Of a stretch of 6,352 bases of DNA, positions 1-5,286 are shown piece after piece. The notes beneath the pieces are model-generated. The model searched no databases. It saw only the letters and a list, made by a program, of their open reading frames with translations, and had not been told where the DNA came from. The stretch is from Verrucomicrobiota bacterium (GTDB taxonomy: Bacteria; Verrucomicrobiota; Verrucomicrobiia; Chthoniobacterales; JAFAMB01). The stretch is from NCBI GenBank assembly GCA_019242435.1, contig JAFAVN010000450.1:1-6352 (forward strand), written 5' to 3'. Every line of letters starts with the position of its first letter. Position 1 is the stretch's first letter. A program made the translations under genes and the position numbers.

Positions 1-106
1 CATTCCAAGAGTTAAATGGCGACCGCGGGTTGTTCCCGGGAGCCGCCTGCTTTTGCGGATAGAGCTGCGCGCCTACAAAGCGGCTCAGCTCCATCGCGTT
101 GGATCT

Positions 107-133
107 CACGGCGTTCGCGGTGTTCCCGGCGTT
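107..133. repeat. Three 9-bp imperfect tandem repeats
   Basis: Three consecutive 9-mers read CACGGCGTT, CGCGGTGTT and CCCGGCGTT on the plus strand, fitting a CNCGGYGTT consensus. They lie outside any convincing gene, 44 bp beyond the epimerase stop codon. Their period equals that of the second repeat pair at 153-170. Confidence 0.6.
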
Positions 134-152
134 AACCTCGCGCGACCGGAAC

Positions 153-170
153 GGCGCAGAAGGCGCAGGA
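153..170. repeat. Two 9-bp tandem repeats (GGCGCAGRA)
   Basis: Two adjacent 9-mers, GGCGCAGAA and GGCGCAGGA, differ at one base. They lie immediately downstream of the epimerase stop codon. The unit differs from the 107-133 set but the period is the same, which suggests a short-repeat intergenic element or slippage-prone DNA. Confidence 0.55.
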
Positions 171-176
171 AACCCG

Positions 177-1079
177 CTATGAGGGTAGGAACTCGCGCAC
201 ACAAAAGGTGCATTCTATGGCCAGCATTCTTCCCGGCTTCAGCCCTACCAGGCCATTGTTTTCGGGGCCAGGCGGCAGATTGTGAGCGTCTACCGCATGG
301 CTCACGGGTTCGAAGCAAAAAAACTCGGCTTCGGCGGAGGGCGAGTACAGGACATAGACGGTGAGCGGCGGCTGAGTATCCACCTCAAGCGCCAGGGCGC
401 GATCTTCCCAGAGAATCGTGCCGTGCCCGTTCCAGCCCAGGAATCCGTTGTTTATCCAGTCGAGGGGCAGCGATCGAAATGACGCGAAGTCCCATTCCGG
501 GCGGCTGGCGACCGCTATTTGCTCTGTTGGCAGGTGATGCGCATTTTCGAGCCAGACCGACTTGGCCGGTGCCTTGAGGAGCGTCGCCCGTGTGCGGGGC
601 AACCAAGGATGAAATCCCAGTCCGAATGGTAGCGCGATGGGCGCGCGATTGATCGCACCGAGTCGAATTTTCAACCCATTGGCGTCAAGCGCGTACTCAA
701 GACTAGCCGTATAGCGATACGGACCAGGCCCTTCCGCAACGTGTTCGAGCCTTACCGAACGATCATCGGCAGAGGTGACAGTCCAGGCTGCAAGCCAGCC
801 GTCTCCGTGAATTGGGCAAGGCTCACCCGGGAAGTTGGGGGTCAGCCGGTGGAATCGGCCCTCGAAGCTAAACCCGTTACCGGAAATGCGGTTCGACCAG
901 GGTACAAGGACGTAGAGGCCAAGAGCATTGGGATCACTCGTGCCACTTTCTGGCCAAGGGCGAAACACTTCGATCCGTTGCTGGTGGCGCAGAAAGTCGA
1001 AGCGCGCCACTCCCGCTCCGAGCGAAGGCACGATCTCAGCGGTCAGCGAACCCGCAAAGAGCTGGACTGTGGCAGGCAA
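177..1079 (-). CDS. Aldose 1-epimerase (galactose mutarotase-like) family protein
   Basis: A 300-residue cytoplasmic protein (no signal peptide) of the aldose 1-epimerase family, which interconverts the alpha and beta anomers of sugars. Visible family motifs are PWSNRI (60-65; sugar-binding Asn/Arg), HGDGW (91-95; first His), GFHPW (155-159; the second, general-acid His) and FEPVSH (256-261; Glu257, the expected catalytic base). Length is normal for the family. The segment INNGFLGW (209-216) aligns by eye with the LDxxFxGW motif of relatives, putting Asn210 where a sugar-contacting Asp is usual. The start is TTG, 2 nt after the dehydrogenase stop. No ATG or GTG start is available upstream because of an in-frame TGA, and the next GTG (codon 17) would cut into the first strand. 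A GGGGG run about 9 nt upstream may serve as ribosome site. As last gene of the sugar-import operon, it probably presents the right anomer to the dehydrogenase or to the next enzyme. The substrate is unknown. Confidence 0.9.
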   Translation of the reverse strand: MPATVQLFAGSLTAEIVPSLGAGVARFDFLRHQQRIEVFRPWPESGTSDPNALGLYVLVPWSNRISGNGFSFEGRFHRLTPNFPGEPCPIHGDGWLAAWTVTSADDRSVRLEHVAEGPGPYRYTASLEYALDANGLKIRLGAINRAPIALPFGLGFHPWLPRTRATLLKAPAKSVWLENAHHLPTEQIAVASRPEWDFASFRSLPLDWINNGFLGWNGHGTILWEDRALALEVDTQPPLTVYVLYSPSAEAEFFCFEPVSHAVDAHNLPPGPENNGLVGLKPGRMLAIECTFCVREFLPS

Positions 1080-1081
1080 TC

Positions 1082-1837
1082 CTAGCAGCCCCCATCAATC
1101 AGAATGTTCTGGCCAGTGATCATGTCGGATTCGCTACAGCAAAGGAACAGCACCAAATCCGCAACATGCTCAGGAAGGATCCGCTCCTTCAGCGACTGGC
1201 GGTCCAATACCCAATCGTTGTACTGTTTTGAGCGGTCTCCGAACACGAACTCCTCCGCCTTGGAACGCACTGGACCTGGGCTAATGGCATTGACGCGGAT
1301 GCCGTGCCGGCCAAGTTCCCGGGCGAGCGTTTTGGTTAACCCATAGAGGGCGCCCTTTGAGGCCACGTAGGGCACGTAACCCTCAACAGCGCCACTCAGG
1401 GTGCCCGAACAAAAGTTGACGATCTTGCCGTAGCTTTTAGCAATCATGCCTGGCGCCACAGCCTGGGCCAGAGCGAAAGTGCCTGCTGCATTGACCCGCA
1501 GCTGTTGTTCATATTCGGCGAGCGAGAATTCCAAGAATGGCCGGTTGATGATAAGCGCAGCGTTGTTAATGAGCACATCGATTCCGCCACATTCTAACGC
1601 GAGCATCTGAACGCGCGCTTTTGAGGCCTCCAGATCATTCAGGTCCTGGCCGATAAATCTCGTCGCCTTTCCAGTGGTCCTGGCGATTTCTATAGCAAAG
1701 GCCGCGCCTCGCTCATGGTCAGGTCGGTCCAGGAGAAGCAGCTTCGCGCCGGCGTCGGCCAGGCGCGTAGCCTGTACCCGTCCAAGTGAGCCTAATGCAC
1801 CGGTAAGCAGAACGGTCTTGCCGTCCAGTGTCATCAT
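1082..1837 (-). CDS. SDR-family NAD(P)-dependent oxidoreductase, probable sugar or polyol dehydrogenase
   Basis: A 251-residue classical short-chain dehydrogenase/reductase with a complete set of motifs: TGALGSLG (12-19) for the dinucleotide, NNAA (91-94), Asn116 (VNAAGT), Ser144, and the active-site Tyr157 and Lys161 in YVASK. PGPV (187-190) follows, and the C-terminus has the usual TGQNILIDGG. Asp37 at the end of the second strand (LLLLDRP) favours NAD over NADP, by family rule. It is a soluble cytoplasmic enzyme. The first ATG overlaps the ATPase stop as ATGA. A second ATG follows directly at 1834-1832 and is better spaced (7 nt against 4 nt) from a GGAAG at 1842-1846, so the real start may be codon 2. 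Being cotranscribed with a sugar importer and a mutarotase, it probably oxidises the imported sugar, its lactone-forming anomer or a downstream keto/hydroxy acid. The SDR fold is too widely used to name the substrate. Confidence 0.9.
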   Translation of the reverse strand: MMTLDGKTVLLTGALGSLGRVQATRLADAGAKLLLLDRPDHERGAAFAIEIARTTGKATRFIGQDLNDLEASKARVQMLALECGGIDVLINNAALIINRPFLEFSLAEYEQQLRVNAAGTFALAQAVAPGMIAKSYGKIVNFCSGTLSGAVEGYVPYVASKGALYGLTKTLARELGRHGIRVNAISPGPVRSKAEEFVFGDRSKQYNDWVLDRQSLKERILPEHVADLVLFLCCSESDMITGQNILIDGGC

Positions 1838-2565
1838 AGAGCTTCCGACACTTCGTCAACGTTTGTCTCGCCAATCGGCTTGTCAAAGACGATCTCGCCG
1901 CGCGCCATCGCCACGATTCGGTCGCAGGACTCGAACACATGATGCAGGTTGTGGCTGATCAAAATTCCGGTGACTCTTTGCGCCGGAAGACTGCGGACGA
2001 ACGCCAGCACTTTGGTAGTCTCTTTGACGGAAAGATGGTTGGTTGGTTCGTCAAGGATGAGCACCCGCGACTTGAAATGCATCGCGCGCGCGATGGCTAC
2101 ACCTTGCCGCTGTCCGCCAGAAAGTTCGCTTAAGAGGGCGTCAGGAGAACGCACACGCAAATCAACATCGGCGATTGCCTGCATCGCTTCATCGCGCATG
2201 CGCTGGTGATCAATTAGCCCCAGCCCTGCTATGGCGAAATGAAGCGGTTCCCGCCCGAGGAACATATTCCGCGCGATTGACATCGTGGGCACTACTGAGT
2301 TGTCCTGGTAAATCGTCTCGATACCCAGCTTCATCGCGGCTTTTGGAGAGGTGATTTTGACCGGGCGGTCGCTGATCCTGATTTCGCCGCGATCCGGCTG
2401 GTGAACACCCGAAAGAATTTTGATTAGGGTCGACTTCCCGGCACCGTTGTCACCTACCAAACCGCACACCTCGCCGGGGAATACGTTAAGGCTAACGCCT
2501 TTCAGCGCGTGGACGCTCGAATACCATTTGTGCAGATTCCGCACGGAGATCAGGGGCGCTCCCAT
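1834..2565 (-). CDS. Sugar ABC transporter ATP-binding protein, single-domain (CUT2 class, FrcA-like)
   Basis: A 243-residue ATPase that drives sugar import on the cytoplasmic face of the membrane. All ABC motifs are intact: Walker A GDNGAGKST (38-46), Q-loop Gln87, signature LSGGQRQ (148-154), Walker B VLILDEP (168-174) and switch His205 (LISHN). CUT2 ATPases such as RbsA and XylG usually have two fused ABC domains of about 500 residues. This one has a single domain, like the fructose ATPase FrcA, so it presumably works as a homodimer. I chose the ATG at 2565 because GGAGGG at 2571-2576 lies 5 nt upstream and the permease ends 1 nt before it. An open frame extends 21 codons further to 2628, but it would overlap the permease and gives non-family residues. 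The 3' end overlaps the dehydrogenase start as ATGA, suggesting coupled translation. Confidence 0.94.
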   Translation of the reverse strand: MGAPLISVRNLHKWYSSVHALKGVSLNVFPGEVCGLVGDNGAGKSTLIKILSGVHQPDRGEIRISDRPVKITSPKAAMKLGIETIYQDNSVVPTMSIARNMFLGREPLHFAIAGLGLIDHQRMRDEAMQAIADVDLRVRSPDALLSELSGGQRQGVAIARAMHFKSRVLILDEPTNHLSVKETTKVLAFVRSLPAQRVTGILISHNLHHVFESCDRIVAMARGEIVFDKPIGETNVDEVSEAL

Positions 2566-2566
2566 T

Positions 2567-3544
2567 TTATCCCTCCACCTTGATCCGGCGTGCGGTCCAC
2601 CGCAGCCAGGAGTTGGCCACGACTGCAAATATCGTCAACCCGCCAACAGCACACTTGAACCAGTTGGCATCGACCTGCGACAGCACCAGGCCGTTGTCGA
2701 TCACCCGAATAAGCAATGCACCAACTACGGCACCCAGAACCGTACCGACGCCGCCCGTCAATGCGGTGCCGCCAATTACCGCTGCTGCGACTGCCTGCAA
2801 TTCCAGCCCGTCCCCGATCGAGGGGAGTGGCGCGCCTAAGCGGAACACTTGGATCGTTCCCCCGAACCCTGCTAACACAGAGCACATTACAAAGCAGGTC
2901 ATCTTTACCCGCCAGACCGGCACCCCCATTGCCGCTGCGGCGTCGAGCAAGCCGCCCGTCGCTCGGATCCAATTACCGAAATTCGAGCCGCCGAGCATGG
3001 CTCCGGCAACCACGGCGACGACAACGAACCAGATGAACGAAGCTCGTATCATTCCGCCCGGGCCAACATATTGCGTAAAGATGCCGATCGGTAGATCGCC
3101 GGACAATAAAGGAGGGAATCCCCCGGTAACGACCACGGTCAACGACCGCACAATGAAAAGCATACCCAACGTGGTGATGAAGCTCGGGATATTAAAGGTC
3201 AGGGTAATGAATCCATTAACGAGGCCTACGGCGGCGGCAATCGTCAGGCCAAGCAGCATCGCCGGGATAAATGGGATGCCCCGGTCGGTCATCAGCGCGA
3301 CCGAGACCGGCATCAGAGCGAACATCGAGCCTACAGAGAGATCGAACTCACCACAGATCATTAGCACAGTAACGCCGATGGAGACTAATCCCACCTCCGG
3401 CAGCAAACCCAGCATACCGCGCAGATTCTCCGCAGAAAGGAAGATGCCGTCGGAGCGCAACTCGAAAATCACTGTAAGCAGGACGAGGAGCGCAATCCCT
3501 GCCAACTCGGGCTTCTCGAGATATATCCTAAAGAGCTTCCTCAC
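2567..3544 (-). CDS. Sugar ABC transporter permease, RbsC/XylH type (CUT2 class)
   Basis: A 325-residue inner-membrane protein of the branched-chain/ribose permease family (BPD_transp_2). It forms the sugar channel, probably as a homodimer. Many hydrophobic segments are visible, for example near residues 14-28, 50-64, 73-86, 92-112, 120-139, 170-185, 216-231, 251-280 and 298-313. Conserved marks are GEFDLSVGS (65-73), the cytoplasmic coupling loop with ATGG and AAAAMGV (195-208), and the Gly/Ala-rich AVIGGTALTGGVGT (255-268). Length is normal. The start is GTG; in-frame codons upstream offer no ATG or GTG, and only a weak GAAAG precedes it. It starts 37 nt after the binding-protein stop and ends TAA one base before the ATPase ATG, so the three genes encode one importer. 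A 329-codon plus-strand open frame over the same DNA is a shadow. Confidence 0.95.
   Translation of the reverse strand: MRKLFRIYLEKPELAGIALLVLLTVIFELRSDGIFLSAENLRGMLGLLPEVGLVSIGVTVLMICGEFDLSVGSMFALMPVSVALMTDRGIPFIPAMLLGLTIAAAVGLVNGFITLTFNIPSFITTLGMLFIVRSLTVVVTGGFPPLLSGDLPIGIFTQYVGPGGMIRASFIWFVVVAVVAGAMLGGSNFGNWIRATGGLLDAAAAMGVPVWRVKMTCFVMCSVLAGFGGTIQVFRLGAPLPSIGDGLELQAVAAAVIGGTALTGGVGTVLGAVVGALLIRVIDNGLVLSQVDANWFKCAVGGLTIFAVVANSWLRWTARRIKVEG
2571..2576 (-). promoter_or_regulatory. Shine-Dalgarno site fixing the ATPase start
   Basis: On the minus strand GGAGGG lies 5 nt before the ATG at 2565, inside the last codons of the permease gene. It decides the start in favour of 2565 over the longer open frame starting at 2628. 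Confidence 0.75.
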
Positions 3545-3581
3545 AGTCTTTCGGACGCCGAGCAGTTGACGGCTAGGCGGC

Positions 3582-4577
3582 TCAGCGTTTACCTGCTTTC
3601 GAAAGCTCCATGATTGAGTCGACCTGATCCGGGGTAATCACCGCCTCTCCAGTGTCGATGTCAGTCGGCGCCAAGCCGACGTTCTTCTTAAGATAAACTT
3701 CCATGACCGGCATAAAGCCCTGCGCATACGGCTGTTGATCTATTTCAATCTGGATATAACCGGCCTTCATCATCTCGAGCACTTGCGGCACGAGATCGAA
3801 GCCTCCAAGGAGTACCTTGCCTGGCGGAATATTGCGGTCCTTAAGAACTTTGGCCACGCCGGCGTGCCAGAAACCCATATCGAAATAAGCGGTGGTGTCG
3901 GGATGCGCATTCAGGTAGGTGCCGACGCGGCCGGAAACGGTGGCGAGATCGGTGCCCGAATCGATCTTTTCGATAGTAACCTGCCGGCTGGGATTCGCTT
4001 TCTTGAATTCCTCCAATCCGTTCATAACTCCTTGGGCGCGCTGTTCAGCCCAGTTTTGGCCTGGTGCGCTTACACCTACTAGAACCCGGATTGGACCTTC
4101 TTTCGGGAAGAGTGCAGATAGCCGTTTCCCTAGGGTTGTTCCGGCCGGAATGAAATTTTGGCCGATGAAAGCTTCTCTCAGTGCCAGCGCCGGGCCCGCG
4201 GTTGCGTCTACGTTCGAGGAAATGACGGTGATACCCTTCTCTCTGGCGTCCTTTAACACGCCAATGAATGCATTGTTGTCGACCAGGGACGTGATCAACG
4301 CGTCCGGTTTGCGCGCGATCGCCGCCTGCATGTTGGCCACCTGCTGCTCAATCGAGCCTTCATTCTGTACAAAGATGAACTGACCATTCGCCCCGACCTT
4401 GCCGCAGGCGTCGTCGAAGCCGAGCTTCACTGCCTGCCAGAACGAGTTAGTTGTAGATGAATGGCAGGTGAAGACGATGCTCAAGGCCTTGGCGGCCGAT
4501 GCTGGCTCTGCGAGTACAACCAGCCACCCGAGTATGCCAAGCCTTCGTATCAGGTTCTCCAGACTACTCCTAAGCAT
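3582..4577 (-). CDS. Periplasmic sugar-binding protein of the CUT2 ABC importer (Peripla_BP_4 family)
   Basis: A 331-residue secreted solute-binding protein that captures the sugar and delivers it to the permease. The N-terminus is a clear Sec signal peptide: basic Arg11-Arg12, hydrophobic 13-23 and an ASA cleavage site near residue 28. There is no lipobox Cys, so it should be soluble in the periplasm. The mature part follows the ribose/fructose-binding fold: strand AKALSIVF, NSFW (44-47), NEGSIEQQVANMQ (72-84), the SNVDA hinge strand (121-125), NWAEQRAQGV (175-184), GGFD (258-261) and IDQQPYAQG (279-287). I chose the ATG at 4577 because AGAAAGG lies 6 nt upstream and the signal peptide starts there. 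In-frame ATGs upstream (4601, 4682) lack ribosome sites and add residues ahead of the signal. It is first in the operon, as usual. The ligand cannot be deduced. Confidence 0.93.
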   Translation of the reverse strand: MLRSSLENLIRRLGILGWLVVLAEPASAAKALSIVFTCHSSTTNSFWQAVKLGFDDACGKVGANGQFIFVQNEGSIEQQVANMQAAIARKPDALITSLVDNNAFIGVLKDAREKGITVISSNVDATAGPALALREAFIGQNFIPAGTTLGKRLSALFPKEGPIRVLVGVSAPGQNWAEQRAQGVMNGLEEFKKANPSRQVTIEKIDSGTDLATVSGRVGTYLNAHPDTTAYFDMGFWHAGVAKVLKDRNIPPGKVLLGGFDLVPQVLEMMKAGYIQIEIDQQPYAQGFMPVMEVYLKKNVGLAPTDIDTGEAVITPDQVDSIMELSKAGKR

Positions 4578-4583
4578 GTGAAA

Positions 4584-4590
4584 CCTTTCT
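4584..4590 (-). promoter_or_regulatory. Shine-Dalgarno site fixing the binding-protein start
   Basis: AGAAAGG on the minus strand lies 6 nt before the ATG at 4577. The alternative ATG at 4601 is preceded by a C-tract and has no such site. Confidence 0.7.
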
Positions 4591-4636
4591 GTTAGAATCA
4601 TTAAGGGGGGGCCGCCAATTTCGTTGGTTCCAGACA

Positions 4637-4659
4637 GCTTGCCTCGTCGATAGGCAGGC
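4637..4659 (-). promoter_or_regulatory. Possible leader hairpin ahead of the sugar-binding protein gene
   Basis: Arms 4637-4644 and 4652-4659 are 8 bases each around a 7-base loop. Seven positions pair; in the minus-strand transcript one is an A/C mismatch. It would fall in the 5' leader if transcription starts near 4682. No T-tract follows, so it does not look like a terminator. Confidence 0.3.
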
Positions 4660-4688
4660 TCGCTCGTGAAGTTGGGGGGCAAGGCAGC

Positions 4689-4717
4689 ATCTTTCCAGCA
4701 GCATCATCTGCTGTCAA
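4689..4717 (-). promoter_or_regulatory. Candidate sigma-70 promoter of the sugar operon
   Basis: A consensus TTGACA (4717-4712) is followed, after exactly 17 bp, by AAAGAT (4694-4689). The latter has the key A at position 2 and T at position 6 but only 3 of 6 matches overall. Transcription would start near 4682, giving a leader of about 105 nt before the ATG at 4577. An operator-like dyad fills the spacer. Confidence 0.4.
4696..4713. promoter_or_regulatory. Operator-like 18-bp dyad CAGCAG-N6-CTGCTG
   Basis: Perfect 6-bp inverted arms flank a CATCAT spacer. The dyad lies between the -35 and -10 boxes of the candidate operon promoter, the usual place for a repressor site. The 8-mer GCAGCATC occurs inside it (4698-4705) and again at 4684-4691, 14 bp away. 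Sugar operons of this class are often controlled by LacI-, DeoR- or GntR-type repressors, but none is encoded in the window. Confidence 0.4.
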
Positions 4718-4873
4718 TTCAAATGGCTGACCTGAATGGCTTATCCTAATCCAGCGATTGCCTCCCCCGATCTCCCACGGCAGTTTCGAATGATTGAATT
4801 TAAGCGGATTCTGAGCTAACCGGAATGACGACCTAGATGAGCATAGATCCAAAAATCTACTTGCCCGCTATTC

Positions 4874-4878
4874 GGAGG
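4874..4878 (+). promoter_or_regulatory. Shine-Dalgarno site of the DUF488 gene
   Basis: GGAGG precedes the ATG at 4890 by 11 nt, a little longer than ideal. It still supports that start, and family alignment from residue 2 agrees. Confidence 0.6.
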
Positions 4879-4889
4879 CTTACCTAACG

Positions 4890-5261
4890 ATGATCCGGAT
4901 CAAGCGTGTGTATGACCGGCCTGCGAAAGAGGATGGTGAGCGCTTCCTGGTGGAACGTCTTTGGCCGCGCGGGATGAAAAAGGAAGCGTTGCAGCTATCC
5001 GCGTGGTGTAGAGACGTGGCACCCAGCGACGAACTGCGTCGCTGGTTTAACCACGACCCGGCCAAATGGAAAGAATTTCAACGACGCTACCGAGCCGAGT
5101 TGACCCATCGGCGTACTGTCTGGCAAAAATTGTTAGATGCGGCCGAGCAAGGGGACATAACATTGCTCTACAGTGCTCGTGACCTAGAACATAATAGCGC
5201 TATCGTGTTGAAGTCCTATCTTGAGGAAATATTGCTGGAAAAAAAATCCGGCCAGGGATAA
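4890..5261 (+). CDS. DUF488 family protein, YeaO-like
   Basis: A 123-residue soluble protein of the DUF488 family, resembling E. coli YeaO over its whole length. Family marks are IKRVYD (4-9), the strongly conserved LVERLWPRG (20-28), W39, APSDELRRWF (44-53), the Tyr/Arg-rich helix FQRRYRAEL (63-71) and TLLYSARD (91-98) followed by HNSA (101-104). The biochemical role of the family is not established as far as I know, so I give none. The start has GGAGG upstream and the N-terminus aligns with relatives. The C-terminal tail is basic and contains an A8 run at 5239-5246, which could be prone to slippage but affects only the last few residues. It is divergent from the sugar operon and convergent with the kinase-like gene 25 nt away, so it is probably a single-gene unit. 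Confidence 0.9.
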   Translation: MIRIKRVYDRPAKEDGERFLVERLWPRGMKKEALQLSAWCRDVAPSDELRRWFNHDPAKWKEFQRRYRAELTHRRTVWQKLLDAAEQGDITLLYSARDLEHNSAIVLKSYLEEILLEKKSGQG

Positions 5262-5270
5262 TCGCTGGCG
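5239..5270 (-). terminator. Possible intrinsic terminator for the cytidylate-kinase-like gene
   Basis: On the minus strand, GCCAG (5269-5265) pairs with CTGGC (5255-5251) around a 9-nt loop. CGGA and then eight T residues (5246-5239) follow. CGGA can pair further with TCCG at 5283-5280, leaving a 10-nt bulge. The stem is short, so strength is doubtful. It would end leftward transcription inside the 3' end of the convergent DUF488 gene. Confidence 0.4.
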
Positions 5271-5286
5271 CTGCGTACCCGGACCT

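Larger units (their letters stand above)
1..176. other. Left flank, downstream of the sugar operon; no convincing gene
   Basis: This GC-rich stretch follows the last gene of the minus-strand operon. It holds two groups of 9-bp imperfect tandem repeats (listed separately). A minus-strand frame is open from an ATG at 94-92 to the window edge (31 codons, starting MELSRFVGAQ), with only a weak GAGA as possible ribosome site. The same frame stays open upstream through the repeats, giving low-complexity residues (NAGNTANAV), so it may be a chance open frame through repeat DNA. I see no T-tract that would make a good intrinsic terminator for the operon. Confidence 0.5.
4578..4889. other. Divergent intergenic region with control signals
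   Basis: This 312-bp region lies between the sugar operon (leftward) and the DUF488 gene (rightward). It holds a candidate operon promoter, an operator-like dyad, a leader hairpin and a Shine-Dalgarno site for each gene. It also has two G-runs, at 4605-4611 and 4674-4679. I found no good -10/-35 pair for the rightward gene. A minus-strand open frame at 4601-4852 starts with TTG, lacks a ribosome site and shows no third-position GC preference, so I do not call it. Confidence 0.6.

Noticed and set aside
53..364. Plus-strand open frame of 103 codons
   Set aside because: It is Arg-rich, passes through the 9-bp repeats and overlaps the epimerase gene on the other strand.
741..1119. Plus-strand open frames opposite the epimerase and dehydrogenase
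   Set aside because: They are shadows of well-supported minus-strand genes and show no protein motifs.
2566..2628. Longer N-terminus for the ATPase
   Set aside because: It would overlap the permease by 21 codons, has non-family residues, and the ATG at 2565 has a strong GGAGGG site 5 nt upstream.
2580..3569. Plus-strand open frame of 329 codons
   Set aside because: It lies opposite the permease gene, is rich in Pro, Thr and Ser without any motif, and the permease motifs on the minus strand explain the DNA.
4578..4682. Longer N-terminus for the sugar-binding protein
   Set aside because: It would put 35 non-signal residues before a clear signal peptide, and the upstream ATGs have no ribosome site.
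4601..4852. Minus-strand open frame of 83 codons upstream of the operon
   Set aside because: It has a TTG start, no Shine-Dalgarno site, no codon-position bias and no known motif, and it covers the candidate promoter and dyad.
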